DNA from: Phlebopus portentosus
Lineage: Eukaryota; Basidiomycota; Agaricomycetes; Boletales; Boletinellaceae
Assembly: GCA_037892935.1 (NCBI GenBank)
Contig: JAYXKI010000012.1
Coordinates: forward strand, 1,116,001 to 1,180,000
Direction of reading: 5' to 3'
DNA: 64,000 nt
Made by a program: the position numbers and the translations under genes. Positions 44,793-58,400 of this stretch are shown one piece after another (position 1 is the stretch's first letter; the number at the start of each line of letters is the position of its first letter). The notes under the pieces were generated by a model. That model was given only the letters and a program-made list of their open reading frames with translations. It was not told where the DNA came from and did not search any database.

Positions 44793-45837
44793 TTAGTATC
44801 TAGTTGGTCCTTCTCTAGAATTAATTATTGCCTTTGCACGATGTAGTATAGATAAAATATAGTTGTTTATCTTCTTTATTGGTATCTGTTCCCATACCTC
44901 AAGTACAGCCTGTTTGAGCTCTCCAAGCAATGTTGGAGGATAGGGCCAGGCTCATATATTCTATTTAAGGTCTAGCCAGTAAGGCTCAATTGTGTTGATA
45001 TCTAGTGATAAGGGTGGGTGTGGAAATCTTAGAATGCCATGTTACTAAAACTATTGCTCCATTGATTTTGCTATATGATACTATGCATTGTCCTACTAAA
45101 ATGTAACCAGCTGATTCTGTTGTTGCACCTGATTGTAAAAGTCCAAGAGATACCTTTCCAAAATCTGCTTAATATACTGTTTTGCTATCATCTCTCCACT
45201 CTTTCCACCTAGGTACTCAAGTACAATAAGTGGACCCTTCCTACTATACATAATGTATCCTCAGACTATAACACATACAAGCAACTTGGTGAAGGTTGGA
45301 ATAATGCAGTCTTCATGTCAGACTTTGTTAGGGCTGCATGTATAGTAAACAGAGTCAGGGTACAAGTCAAGATAGATGTAGCATTTATTAGAGAAAATGA
45401 CTAACTTTAATTCTTTTATTATGATCTTCACAAGCTCCTTTGCACAGGCCAGCCTCTACACATGATGTGACTTGTTAATGTAAGGGGCATGTTGGGCCTT
45501 CCTACGCTTAAGTTCTTTGGCCTCCAGCTCACGTTTAACAGTTTGAGAGCTGATTTTGACAAGCAGCTACTTTGCAAGAGTTTTGTATAGTGCAAACCTA
45601 TTTTTTCTAGCATAGAGTATAAGAAAATAGTAGGCATGACCCTTGAGCTTATATAGATGTCCAGTCTATAGCTTGTTTTTTATTGTACCAGTCTTCTTGA
45701 AGCGGGTAACTATATGGTTCACAGTTGTCTAAGGTACACCAAATAACCTCGCAGTTTCAGATGCATTTTGGCCACCACATATAGTACCAACAATATGATT
45801 CTTCACTGAAAATGCGAGCTGCAACCTCTGAAGACAT
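44793..45837 (-). pseudogene. Tc1-like transposase pseudogene of the outer element
   Basis: Starts MSSEVAARIFSEE, with helix-turn-helix-like sequence following across frame changes. The C-terminal part reads IEPYWLDLK (third catalytic residue region) and LGELKQAVLEVWEQIPIKKI then NNYILSILHRAKAII, ending RY and TAA. A QQDNA remnant lies upstream of IEPYW. Multiple stops and at least one indel; inactive. Confidence 0.7.
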
Positions 45838-45962
45838 GCCCCAAATATTTGGGAGAGAGGGTAGGTAGTAAGTAAATGATGAGAGATAGATGAAGTGAGA
45901 ACATGGCCTATATATCACTTAATTTTTATGACAGTGACCATCACTTTTGTCATCCAGCTATA

Positions 45963-48436
45963 GTATTATTCTGTATTTGAATAAAGGTGGGTTATAATAT
46001 ACTAATTGACATTGTAGTACACAGTGCTATCCTATAGCATCAGCAAGATATATAGTACATATTTTCTCAGTGTTTAACACACTGGTACAACACCTATCCA
46101 AGTGACTTCAATAGTCCTAAGGAGTATATACAACTTATACACACCCTTCTGAGTAGTCCAACATAGCTTAGAACTTACTTAATACTTTATCACATAAATC
46201 TAGTATATATCATTTCACTATTCTTTATATATATGTCATATCCCAGGATCTCAAACTTGTTAATATTATGCCACAGATGCCACACCATATTTTGTTGTAG
46301 ATATTCTATCACCTCAGGACTGAATAACATGTACTTAAGTTCATTATAACAATTACCAATATGCTAAAGATCTAGACACCACTCTCTGAAGAGGCTCTCT
46401 AGATCCCTTGGTTAACATTTCATATAGTTAAAAACTGCTCTAAACTATTTAAAGTTAGCAGATGGATATGTACCTTGCTTATAGGATGTTCCTGAGATGT
46501 GCTCTATTCTCAGCTACTGCCAAAGTGGCCTCTAAAGCTTGGACTCCCAATTATAGTTCACTAATTAGGTATTTCTGCTTGAATATTTTATATATTTTGC
46601 TCATCGACTGAAGTGCATCTCTCAGAGAACCCTTTATGGATAATTTTTATATAGTTTCACAGTTCTTTAGGTCCACTTAACTCTCATCTTGTTAGTTTTA
46701 CACTTCTTACTGTACTTTTATTATATTTCACTTCACTTTTGACCTCAACTGATCCTACAGATATAGATCACTTATTTTATATATGTTTTGGACCTCGACA
46801 GTCTATTTAAATAGCTCAGATATTATAGTTATTCTTAGAGAATAGTAGAGATCTGTTCAGTGCTAGTATTTATTATTCTAAAGTCACCCCAGATATTTCA
46901 AAGTGCTCTCTTCTTATAGACAAAAAAAGATAACAATCTCCAAAGTGTACTTTCTTCTCTATTTGAACTAGCCTGAGCATCTTGGTCATGCCTTTACACT
47001 ATTGTTTCTTGTCTAGTTAATCTTATTCATCTTTAAAAGTAGACTGTAGATTAAAGCAGTTACTTGGGTTACTATTATTAATCCCCTAGTGACTGTAAAG
47101 CTACTTAGTTGAGTACAATATGCCTATGTCTATTTTCTATTAGTTTTTACAGATTCTTCAGTACATTTTGAGTCTATTATCATGCATATACTTATCTACT
47201 ATGCTTTGACACTATTATCAAGATTTCTAGTATACTTCAGCTTAATCCTCTTCTTGTCTATAGAGGTTTGGTCAGTTTGTTATCTATCTACAAGTTATCT
47301 ATCAGATCATTCTCTTTGATTGGTTATCTTGAATTATTCTTACTCACTCTCTATAGGACTGAATATCTTAGTCTACTAGAACTACATCTTACAGTACTAG
47401 TCTAATTATTCACACTTATACATGAGCCTTTCAAAATTTACATCTGGAGCCCATAGCAAAAAATTTCTATTTTAAGTCTTAGCTATTCATTCTATTATAG
47501 TCTCTAACCATTTCTTCAATAATTTTACAATAGTCTAAGTATCTTGCTAACTGATACAGTCCAGGACCTACTCACTCATATGTTCATGTACTTTCTAGCT
47601 ACACTCAGTCTATTAACAGTTGAGTAGATTCTATTTCAGGCACTTTTACTAAATCCTCTTTGAAATAAAGGTCTATTGTCCTGTCTGACAGTGTAATCAT
47701 TATTAAGAACCTCACTGAATAAGATCTCAGACTGCTATCAGATAGCTCACATTTACTTCTAAGATACACATCTAACTTGTTCACACTCATACTCAATACA
47801 TCTACTATGTTAGTATCAGACACAATCAACTTACAGAGAGAATTGTCATTACTATTAGCATCATTGTATGAATAACATCAACTAAAATATCTGGTTTCTA
47901 AACTAACATGCTTTGAACAACTCAAGATGATCTCCAGGGCAGGATATACATGTTATTCACATGATTAAGATCTACCCAAATATATTTAATCTAATACCAG
48001 AATAGGAATTTATATTCAGAATCTAATACCAACTTATAGAGTCTAAATTTATTAAACCTTATAGATCTGAACAATATACTACTCTAAGGCAATAGTCTAA
48101 AGATATTGAGAGCCATCATGCCATCTTGAGAAGACTACTGGGCTCTGACCTTTAACTTAGTAAATGAACTAGTATTAATAGTTAGATTTTTTGATGATAT
48201 CAACCACTACAGAGTTAATGCCAGCCTCAACTACAAACAAATAATTGTAAGAGCACAATTCTACACTCTTCTAATAATAAACCTCTATAGCAATAATTAA
48301 AGATGGCTCATAGAACAGACTTTAATGCATTCTGATAAGAAGTATATACCTACTACCTGACTGCCTTTAGAAATTATGTAAATCACTAACTTATTTGAGC
48401 TCACTAAAGACTATGCTGGCAACTGGTATTAGACAT
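45963..48436. other. Unresolved AT-rich degenerate DNA
   Basis: About 2.5 kb with very few CpG and no ORF above about 74 codons. Stretches of coding-like composition occur (for example near 46480-46680 and 48300-48430) but no family is recognised. The right end runs into repeat R1, so part of it is probably the body of that element. Confidence 0.4.
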
Positions 48437-49191
48437 TAGTAAAAGGATCTGTTTAAAAACTCACATCAAGATTAACAGAATCAGCAGATCAACAGAATTA
48501 GTATTCTAAATGTAACTAGTAATAGGCCAGCAGTCACTAAAATTAAACTACTGTTCATGCAACTAAGACAATGGTCATGAGCATCAACAGCAATACATGG
48601 ACACCTAAGAAGTATGCCACAAGTACTTAACTCCATGAGCTACCTAACACTATTGACTGGCAAGTTATTACCACTGACTTACTAACACTGACTGTTACCT
48701 CAATACTGCTGACCAAGCACCTGATCCAACCTGATCCAAAGAAGTCAAAAAGGAATCAAAACTACTAGAAGCCTGAGAAGCCTAGAACATAACTACTAAA
48801 GCCTAATGCCTAATGACTAAAAGGTTAATTTGAGCCTAATAAAGACATTACTGGCATTTCAGTACTGTCAGACTTATGTCCAAACGTATATGGTTCTTTA
48901 TGAGATATACTTTGTAGTATGCCATACTATAAGCAAGATGCATAACTGCTAAATTAAAGTCCAACATCACACACAAGAAGCATTACATGCTAATCTACTA
49001 AATCCTATAAGACCCAAGTGACATGAAGAACTTATTGTTACAACTTGAACCTTTTGAGCTGCAGACCTAATAACTTGAAAAATACTAGAATGGTACAAGC
49101 CAGAGCTGCACAATCTATGTCCAGCCTCTATAGTATAAGCAAACCTTTATTTACTAAGGAATGCAAACCTGGACACTAAGTAACTACAATT
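48437..49191 (+). repeat. Repeat R1, contiguous copy truncated by copia A
   Basis: Contains in one piece the sequences found separately at 15924-16055 and 38116-38750. Heavy C to T and G to A decay. Truncated at 49191 where a copia LTR starts. Confidence 0.7.
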
Positions 49192-49442
49192 TGTTAGAAG
49201 TGTGATCCTGACACTGTTACTATTCTTTATTTATTATTCTGTTACTATTCTTAGTTATGTCCGCTTTCTTGATCATGTGATGCTTATGTAATCTTCTATA
49301 AAAGCGGCACAGTCCATTAGTGAGTACTCTACATCAAGTGTACTCACTACTGGACTCAGGTATGTAGTTAGACTGTTAATATATATTAAGTGTACTCACC
49401 ACTGGACTCAGTGGTCCCTTGCTGGATTTGTGTGATCAAACA
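49192..49442 (+). repeat. Copia A 5' LTR
   Basis: 251 bp, starts TGTTAGAAGTGTGATCCTGA and ends GTGTGATCAAACA. The preceding 5-mer is CAATT. Same family as the LTRs at 51142, 53989, 59997 and 60158. Confidence 0.9.
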
Positions 49443-50631
49443 GGTTATGAGCCTTAAGCTCTAGCTCTCTGCACTGTCGCATTTTTGAGTTTTTAGGTTT
49501 GAAGAGCTGCTGCTGCTGTCAGAAAAGCTTTTGGTGTTCTGGACTGGCCTTTTAGTGTGTTCCTAGTGTTCTTATTATCTTCTGCACCCTTCTGTGCAGT
49601 TTCCACAGTCCCATAGCCCTCTGTCTTCTTTCTTGGCCTTTATTAGTGCCAAATCTCTCTAAACCTCTGCTGCTTAATTGCTCTACAACTGTCTAGCCGT
49701 TTTTGATGCTCTTTAGCATGTTTACTCAGCTCATATAGGCCTATTGTCCTGCCAATTTTCAGCCTGATCCATTGCAATTTGATACCACTATAGCCCTATC
49801 ATTTTTAGCTATTTTTGAAGTTATATTGCCTATTCTGGGCAAACTGCTGATCCGTTTCTCACAAAATTTGACACATCTTTTTGAATTATTTTCACATCTT
49901 CTGTTGTGAAGTTTCAGCCAAATCGGTTATGAACTCACCGACTTATTGAAGGATCTTTGTTTTCTACCTTATTTTAGCAACTTTTAATTTTCATAGCAAC
50001 TGCTCATCCGATCTGAACGACCTTTGGTGTGCATATGGCTACCATACCTGTGCATACTTCCACCTCATTTCAACTTTATTGGCTACGGTTTAACTGCACT
50101 GTGAGCTATTCTTGTGCCAATAAAAATCATTAATTGCTGCCAATCTGCTGATCTGATCTGCATGCTTTTTGCACTGTTCAATTTGGCTCATTCCTCTTTA
50201 TCTGCATGTCAATTTGTGCACCGTTCTGCCTATCCATTCCCTCTCTGTGCTGCATTTTATATCTGGCAGCTCTAGTGTTAATTGGTGTATAGATCCATCA
50301 CTGTTGTTGGATTAGCCTAGCCTACAGACTGTAAAGCTTGCCTGCCTAGCCTTAGTTTGCTAGTTGTAGTTATTCTTTGAGTGTCTACTTAAGCCTAGAG
50401 CCTCTCTCAGTCAGCAGTGCCTGTGGGGTCTTAGCAGACCAACAGACCAGCACTGTCTTGTGGCAAATCTGTATATACTTCAGTGACTATAGAAGACTGC
50501 ACTGGTTGGCATTGATCTGTCACCTCTAGGCATAAATTTGTTAGTGCTCTCTTCCTCACTACTCCCTCACTGCTTATTTTCTTCTGAGTGCATCATCTGT
50601 CCACTCTTATCTATACCTCATTCTCACTATC
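49443..50631. other. Copia A untranslated leader (~1.2 kb)
   Basis: Begins GGTTATGAGCCTTAAGC, the probable primer-binding region. Aligns along its length with the leaders of copia B and C but has lost most CpG present there. No conserved ORF across the three copies. Confidence 0.75.
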
Positions 50632-51141
50632 ATGTCTGAACCCACAACCTTTAAGATGCTATCTGCTATCACCAAGCTCAATGATAGCAATTACTCTGTC
50701 TGGAAGCATGATATGTGTGCTGCACTTCAAGTCAAGAAGTTGTAGCACCTGACCTCTGGTCAGGAAGCTAAGCCTAGTACTCTAGTAGAGGCTGTCCAGC
50801 TCTAGGAAGAGAAGGCTGAGCAAGCTGTAGGCCTGATCTATCAGAGACTTGAGCATAGCATGCAGGTTATGGTGCAGGACTACATAGATGATCCAGTTAA
50901 GATGTGAACTGAGCTCCAGAAGATTAATGAGCAGGACAACCCAGCTGCGCGCTTTAATGCTTATGATGAGTTCTTCAACATCACCAAGAAGGAAGATGAG
51001 TCCCTCACCAATCTGGTGAGCAGGGTTGAGCTGGCATTACATAAGATCAGAAGCACTCATTTTAGCACTCTCAAACTTGAGGAGCCCGAGAATGAACTTG
51101 CATGTGCATATCTGATTTGTGCTCTTCCTAAGGACTATGCT
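50632..51141 (+). pseudogene. Copia A gag, N-terminal part
   Basis: Reads MSEPTTFKMLSAITKLNDSN then SVWKHDM, in the same frame as copia B and C Gag. Three TGG codons have become TAG, TAG and TGA. Ends at ATGCT (51137-51141), immediately followed by an inverted LTR. The rest of this gag continues, inverted, from 53988. Confidence 0.85.
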
Positions 51142-51393
51142 TGTTAGATCACACAAATCCAGCAAGGGACCACTGAGTCCAGTGGTGAGTACACTTGATA
51201 TATATTAGCAGTCTAACTATATACCTGAGTCCAGTGGTGAGTACATTTGATGTAGAGTACTCACCAATGGACTGTGCCGCTTTTACAGGAGATTACATAA
51301 GCATCACATGATCAAGAAAGCGGACATAAGGAAGAATATAAACAGAATAATAAACTACAAAATACTAAGAGTGTCAGAATCACACTTCTAACA
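51142..51393 (-). repeat. Copia LTR in inverted orientation
   Basis: 252 bp; the reverse complement begins TGTTAGAAGTGTGATTCTGA and ends GTGTGATCTAACA. It includes the same internal duplication (CATCAAGTGTACTCACCACT twice) as 53989-54240. Interpreted as a recombinant of the copia B and copia A 3' LTRs. Confidence 0.9.
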
Positions 51394-53988
51394 CTCGCCC
51401 CTGGTCTGACTGGTTCAAATGTGCCATTCTCAATCAGACTGATAAATTTCTCCATGGCTGCTTTCTCCTAGAGGTCTGCATTAGGACGTCCTTTGATGTC
51501 CTTCCACTGATAGGGTTCAGAACTGATGTGTTGCACATCTTGTACAGAGAACACATGCTCAGCGCAATTAGATGACTGGAATGCATATTCTAGAGCATCT
51601 TCATAAGACAGATAGATGTTCTCTAGTCCTACATTAGCACCAAAATTCATTAGGCCAGCAAACATCAGTGCTTCAGCTTGCAACTCCTCTTCTGACATGA
51701 TGTCCAGTTCATCAGGTGAGTCACTATCCATCTCAACATCCTGCTCTGGCTGCTCTACAACATCTGGCTGAGCTGCAGAGTCAGTATCAGAAGCAGTGTC
51801 AGGCGCAGTGTCAGATACAGTTGGCTCTGCTGAGTTGAAGTTGAAGCGCTGTGGTAGAATAGGGGAGCCTGACACATGTCTAGGAAGGCGCTGTCCAACA
51901 TAGTCCATATCCTACCAGCCAGTGGTATGACGTCTAATAGGTCTCCATATTGGATCTGGCCACCAGGGAGAAGCAGGCCTTTATTTCTTTAAGGCCTGCT
52001 CAGATAGCAGTGGTGAAGTAGTATGTTCACGCTTTGGTAGATGAGTGGCTGGTGAAGGAGGATAATATGGGGGACTGTGTGAAGGAGGACTAGGTGATAG
52101 ATTGGGTGGAGGACTAGGTGTAAGTGTAGGTGTAGGCATAGGAGGATCTGCTGGATGCACAGAAGCAGGTGGAGGAGGAGGAGCTAGCAGAACATCAATA
52201 GCATCCTCTACTCCCCTCTGTTCTGGCAGGTCTTCTGTCTGTGTAGGCATATTCACCCTCAAGTCAACTGGGTTTCTAGATATACCAGGGAAGACTCTCT
52301 CATCAAATTGAGCAGAGTCACTAATGACTTCCTGGTAAGTGGATTTCAGAACAACCAGCCTTTATAGTTAGAGGGGTAGCCTAGAAACACACATTTCTGT
52401 GTGTGGGACTGCAGCTGCTTGTGTTGATCTTTCTTCACAAGCACATAGGAGGTGCATTCAAATACACGCAAGTGAGAGATATCTAGCTTTGACTAGAACC
52501 AGAGCTCATAGGGTGTACTGGCAGATACAGCAGAGGTGGGAGAGCAGTTGTGTACATGTACAAATGCTGCTACTGCATCCCACCAGAAGCTAGAGGGCAG
52601 ATGTGCTTCATTAAGCATAGTAGTAATGCCCTCTGCAAGTGTCCTGTTAGCACGCTCTGCAACACCATTCTGATGAGGTTCATCTCTAATAGTGTGCTGT
52701 CTGTGGATGCCTGCAGTAATACAGAACTAGTCCCATTCCTTAGACACATACTCTCCACCTTTATCATCACGAGTGGCTTTGATCTTCACTCCTAACTGGT
52801 TCTCTGCATAGGCCTTAAATTGCTTGAAGGCAGCAAATGCATCACTCTTCTTCTTCAATACGAGAACAGCCCAGTAGCGGCTGTAATCATCAATGAAGGT
52901 GATCCAGTATTTGAAGCCATGTCTGGACTGGACAGGCAATGGACCATGAACATCAGAGTGGACCAATTAGAGGAGACCAGAAGCTCTGTGAGATGCAAGT
53001 TTGGAGATATTAGACCTGTGCTGCTTGCCAGCAATGCAAGGTTCACAGATAGGATCTGGAGTGCTCTTGGACTTGACAACCATTCCCTTAACTAGCTCCT
53101 CAGTCATCAACCTGTTCACATCACCATGATTGAGGTGTGCAAAGTGCCTGTGCTAAAGTGTAGTGTCAAGTGGACAGGTGCTGGTGAATGCAGCATAAGC
53201 AATAGTAGGGACAATGTGGCTATTGAGAGTTGCTGCATTGTAAGAGGTGATGTTTGCAGTGAAAAGAACTGTTCCATGATGATGGAAAAGCATCTTGTTA
53301 TGGTGAATGGTGACAACATATGATTTGGAATGAGTCAAATATAGGACTGAGAGGAGATTGTTTCTGAGATCAGGAACATGAAGTACATGCTCAAATTCAA
53401 GTAACTGTCCAGGTTTGCCACCAACTACAGGCTGAAAGTGCACTGTGCCAACACCAACTGAATAAATAACTTGGTTGTTGGCTAAACAAATAGGGGTGTG
53501 ATTTGTTGAGTATTTGGTGAACCAATGACGATGTGGAGTCATGTGGCAAGTGGCTCCTGTATCAGCAATCCAGTCAGTTCCTGCATCTGGGATAAGAGGT
53601 GAATGGGGATTGGTGTAGTCAAGAGCACTTGCATTGCCAGCAAATTTAGCAGATTCAGCAGATTTATCTTGTTGAGCAATATGGGCCTTCTGGCCCTTCC
53701 TGCCCTTCCTCCTCTTCTCTTCCCTGTTTTTCTTAGCCCTAACATGTGCATCCTTAGAAGCTGCCTGCTTCATATAGCAGTTCTCCTCTGTGTGCTTAGG
53801 AATACCACAGAAGGTGCAAGTAACACCTTAGGATATAGGCTTTGCAGCACTACTAGTGGATGTGAACATGGCCTGGGGCTGAAGCTGAATGCGCTCTTGA
53901 CAGTTTTGCTGCTCTTGGGCAAATGCCTCCTTAAGGTTATTCCACTTGAATTCCTTCATAAGGAGCACTGCAGAGCAAAAGGAAGCAT
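51394..53988 (-). pseudogene. Copia A gag/protease/integrase remainder, inverted and internally deleted
   Basis: On the minus strand, gag resumes at ATGCTTCC (53988) and continues through the protease WIADTGATCHMTPH, the integrase zinc region, the core block DDKGGEYVSKEWD, the Pro-rich linker and MDYVGQRLPRHVSGSP to PYQWKDIKGRP. It then jumps near 51405-51410 straight to the polypurine tract and LTR. Relative to copia B about 1.46 kb is missing, removing reverse transcriptase and RNase H. Stops further break the frame. Confidence 0.87.
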
Positions 53989-54240
53989 TGTTAGAAGTGT
54001 GATTCTGACACTCTTAGTATTTTGTAGCTTATTGTTCTGTTTATATTCTTCCTTATGTCCGCTTTCTTGATCATGTGATGCTTATGTAATCTCCTGTAAA
54101 AGCGGCACAGTCTATTGGTGAGTACTCTACATCAAGTGTACTCACCACTGAACTCAGGTATGTAATTAGACTGCTAATATACATCAAGTGTACTCACCAC
54201 TGGACTCAGTGGTCCCTTGCTGGATTTGTGTGATCTAACA
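53989..54240 (+). repeat. Copia B LTR (left)
   Basis: 252 bp, TGTTAGA...TCTAACA. The preceding AGCAT (53984-53988) is the complement of ATGCT at 51137-51141, the presumed 5-bp target duplication. Confidence 0.9.
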
Positions 54241-55427
54241 GGTTATGAGCCTTGAGCTCTAGCTGTCTGCACTGTTGCATTTTTGAGTTTTTAGGTTTGG
54301 AGAGCTGCTGCTGTTGTCAGAGAAGCTTTTAGTGTTCTGGACTGGCCTTTTGGTGTGTTCCTAGTGTTCCCATCATCTTCTGCACCCTTCTGTGCAGTTT
54401 CCACAGTCCCAGAGCCCTCTGCCTTCTTCTTTGGCCTTTATTAGTGCCAAATCTCCCCAAAACTCCGCCGCTTGATTGCTCCACAACTGTCCAGCCGTTT
54501 TTGACGCCTTTTGGCATGTTTACTCGGCCCATATAGGCCTACTGTCCTGCCGAGTTTCAGCTCGATCCGTTGCGATTTGACACCGCTATAGCCCTATCAC
54601 TTTTGACTATTTTTAAAGTTGCATTGCCTATCCCGGGTGAACTGCTGATCCGTTTCTCACGAAATTTGGCAGGTCTAATTGGCCTATTTTTTCGTCCCCT
54701 GTCGCGAAGTTTCAGCCAAATCGGTCAAGAACTTGCTGACTTATTGAAGAATCTTTGTTTTACACCCCATTTTGCCAACTTTTGAATTTTCTCGGCAACC
54801 GCTGATCCGATCCGGACGCCTTTTGGTGTGCATATGGCTCTCAGATTTGTGCATACTTCCACCAAGTTTCAGCTTGAGCGGCTGCGGTTTAACTGCGCTG
54901 TGGGCTATTCTTGTGCCGACGGAAATTGTCGATTGCTGCCGATCCGCTGATCCGATCCGCATGCTCTTTGCACCGTTCGATTCCGCTCGTCGTCTTCTAT
55001 CTGCGTGCCAATTTGCGCACTGTTCTGCCTATCCATTCCCTCTCTGTGCTGCATTTTGTGTCTGGCAGCTCTGGTGTTAATTAGTGTGTAGCTCCATCAC
55101 TGTTGTTGGATCAGCCTAGCCTACAGACTGTGAAGCTTGCCTGCCCGGCCTTAGTTTGCTGGTTGTAGTCACTCTTTGAGTGTCTACTTAAGCCTAGAGC
55201 CTCTCTCAGTTAGCGGTGCCTGCGGGGTCTTAGCAGACCAACAGACCAGCACTGTCTTGCGGCAAATCTGTGTATACTTCAGTGACTGTAGAAGACTGCA
55301 CTGGTTGGCATTGATCTGTCACCTCCAGGCATAAATTTGTTAGCACTCTCTCCCTCATTGCTCCCTTACTGCTTATTTCTTCTAAGCATCATCTGTCCAC
55401 TCTCATCCACACCTCATTTCAACTATC
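54241..55427. other. Copia B untranslated leader
   Basis: About 1.19 kb from the GGTTATGAGCC primer region to the gag ATG. CpG content is intermediate between copia A and copia C. ORFs within it are not conserved. Confidence 0.7.
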
Positions 55428-58400
55428 ATGTCTGATCCTGTCACCTCTGAGACGCTATCCACTATCACCAAGCTCAATGACAGCAATTACTCTGTCTGGA
55501 AGCATGATATGCGTGCTGCACTTCAAGTTAAGAAGTTGTGGTGCCTGACCTCTGGTCAGAAAGCTAAGCCTAGTGCTTCAGCAGAGGCTGTCCAGCTCTG
55601 GGAAGAGAAGGCTGAGCAAGCTGTAGGCCTGATCTATCAGAGACTTGAGCATAGCATGCAGGTTATGGTGCAGGACTACATAGATGATCCAGTTAAGATG
55701 TGGACTGAGCTTCAGAAGATCAATGAGCAGGACAACCCAGCTGCGCACTTTAATGCCTATGATGAGTTCTTCAACATCACCAAGAAGGAAGATGAGTCCC
55801 TCACTAATCTGGTGAGCAGGGTTGAGCTAGCACTGCACAAGATCAGAAGCACTCGTTCTAGCACCCTCAAACTTGAGGAGTTTGAGAATGAGCTTGCATG
55901 TGCATGTCTGATTCGTGCTCTTCCTGAGGACTATGCTTCCTTTCGCTCTGCAGTGCTTCTTATGAAGGAATTCAAGTGGAATAACCTTAAGGAGGCATTT
56001 GCCCAAGAGCAGCAAAACTGTCAAGAGCGCATTCAGCTTCAGCCCCAGGCCATGTTCATATCCACTAGTAGTGCTGTAAAGCCTATCTCCTCTCAAGGTG
56101 TCACTTGCACCTTCTGTGGTATTCCTAAGTACACAGAGGAGAACTGCTATATGAAGCAGGCAGCTTCTAAGGATGCACATGTTAGGGCTAAGAAAAACAG
56201 GGAAGAGAAGAGGAGGAAGGGCAGGAAGGGCCAGAAGGCCCATATTGCTCAACAAGATAAATCTGCTGAATCTGCTGAATTTGCTGGCAATGCAAGTGCT
56301 CTTGACTACACCAATCCCCATTCACCTCTTATCCCAGATGCAGGAACTGACTGGATTGCTGATACAGGAGCCACTTGCCACATGACTCCACATCGTCATT
56401 GGTTCACCAAATACTCAACAAATCACACCCCTATTTGTTTAGCCAACAACCAAGTTATTTATTCAGTTGGTGTTGGCACAGTGCACTTTCAGCCTGTAGT
56501 TGGTGGCAAACCTGGACAGTTACTTGAATTTGAGCGTGTACTTCATGTTCCTGATCTCAGAAACAATCTCCTCTCAGTCCTGTATTTGACTCGTTCCAAA
56601 TCATATGTTGTCACCATTCACCATAACAAGATGCTTTTCCATCATCATGGAACAGTTCTTTTCACTGCAAACATCACCTCTTACAATGCAGCAACTCTCA
56701 ATGGCCATATTGTCCCTACCATTGCTTATGCTGCATTCACCAGCACCTGTCCACTTGACACTACACTTTAGCACAGGCACTTTGCACATCTCAATCATGG
56801 TGATGTAAACAGGTTGATGACCGAGGAGCTAGTCAAAGGAATGGTTGTCAAGTCCAAGAACACTCCAGATCCTATCTGTGAACCTTGCATTGCTGGCAAG
56901 CAGCACAGGTCTAATGTCTCCAAACTTGCATCTCACAGAGCTTCTGGTCTCCTCCAATTGGTTCACTCTGATGTTCATGGTCCATTGCCTGTCTAATCTA
57001 GACATGGCTTTAAATATTGGATCACCTTCATTGATGATTACAGCCGCTACTGGGCTGTTCTCCCATTGAAGAAGAAGAGTGATGCATTTGCTGCCTTCAA
57101 GCAATTTAAGGCCTATGCAGAGAACCAGTTAGGAGTGAAGATCAAAGCCACTCGTGATGATAAAGGTGGAGAGTATGTGTCTAAGGAATGGGACCAGTTC
57201 TGTATTACTGCAGGCATCCACAGACAGCACACTATTAGAGATGAACCTCATCAAAATGGTGTTGCAGAGCGTGCTAACAGGACACTTGCAGAGGGCATTA
57301 CTACTATGCTTAATGAAGCACATCTGCCCTCTAGCTTCTGGTGGGATGCAGTAGCAGCATTTGTACATGTACACAACTGCTCTCCCACCTCTGCTGTGTC
57401 TGCCAGTACACCCTATGAGCTCTGGTTCCAGTCAAAGCCAGATGTCTCTCACTTGCATGTATTTGGATGCACCTTCTATGTGCTTGTGAAGAAAGATCAA
57501 CACAAGCAGCTGCAGTCCCACACACAGAAATGTGTGTTTCTAGGCTACCCCTCTAACTATAAAGGCTGGTTGTTCTGGAATCCACTTACCAGGAAGGAAG
57601 TCATTAGTGACTCTGCTCAATTTGATGAGAGAGTCTTCCCTGGTACATCTAGAAACCCAGTTGACTTGAGGGTGAATATGCCTACACAGACAGAAGACCT
57701 GCCAGAACAGGGGGGAGTAGAGGATGCTATTGATGTTCTGCCAGCTCCTCCTCCTTCACCTGCTCCTATGCATCTAGCAGATCCTCCTATGCTTACACCT
57801 ACACCTACACCTAGTCCTCCACCTAATCCATCACCTAGTTCTCTTTCACACAGTCCCCCACATCATCCTCCTTCACCAGCCACTCATCCACCAAAGCGTG
57901 AACACACTACTTCACCACTGCTATCTGAGCAGGCCTTAAAGAAACAAAGGCCTGCTTCTCCCTGGTAGCCAGATCCAATGTGGAGACCTATTAGACGTCA
58001 TACCACTGGCTGGTGGGATATGGACTATGTTGGACAGTGCCTTCCTAGACATGTGCCAGGCTCCCCTATTCTACCACAGCGCTTCAACTTCAACTCAGCA
58101 GAGCTAACTGTATCTGACACTGCACCTGACACTGCTTCTGATACTGACTCTGCAGCTTAGCCAGATGTTGTAGAGCAGCCAGAGCAGGATGTTGAGATGG
58201 ACAGTGACTCACCTGATGAACTGGACATCATGTCAGAAGAGGAGTTGCAAGCTGAAGCACTGATGTTTGCTGGCCTAATGGATTTTGGTGCTAATGCAGG
58301 ACTAGAGGACATCTATCTGTCTTATAAAGATGCTCTAGAATATGCATTCCAGTCATCTAATTGCGCTGAGCATGTGTTCTCTGCACAAGATGTGCAACAC

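Larger units (their letters stand above)
43013..45960 (-). mobile_element. Outer Tc1-like element, split by a second Tc1-like element
   Basis: Inverted ends: CAGCTGGGTGATAAAAGTGA at 43013 and, on the other strand, TAGCTGGATGACAAAAGTGA from 45960, continuing TGGTCACT. TA is duplicated at 43011-43012 and 45961-45962. Removing the inner element (1621 bp plus TA) leaves about 1325 bp, the usual Tc1 size. Confidence 0.85.

Noticed and set aside
54241..55427. Leader ORFs of copia B and C (for example 54772-55080 and 60939-61196) as a conserved protein
   Set aside because: Frames do not stay open in the third copy and the differences do not favour third codon positions by eye; more likely GC-rich noncoding leader.
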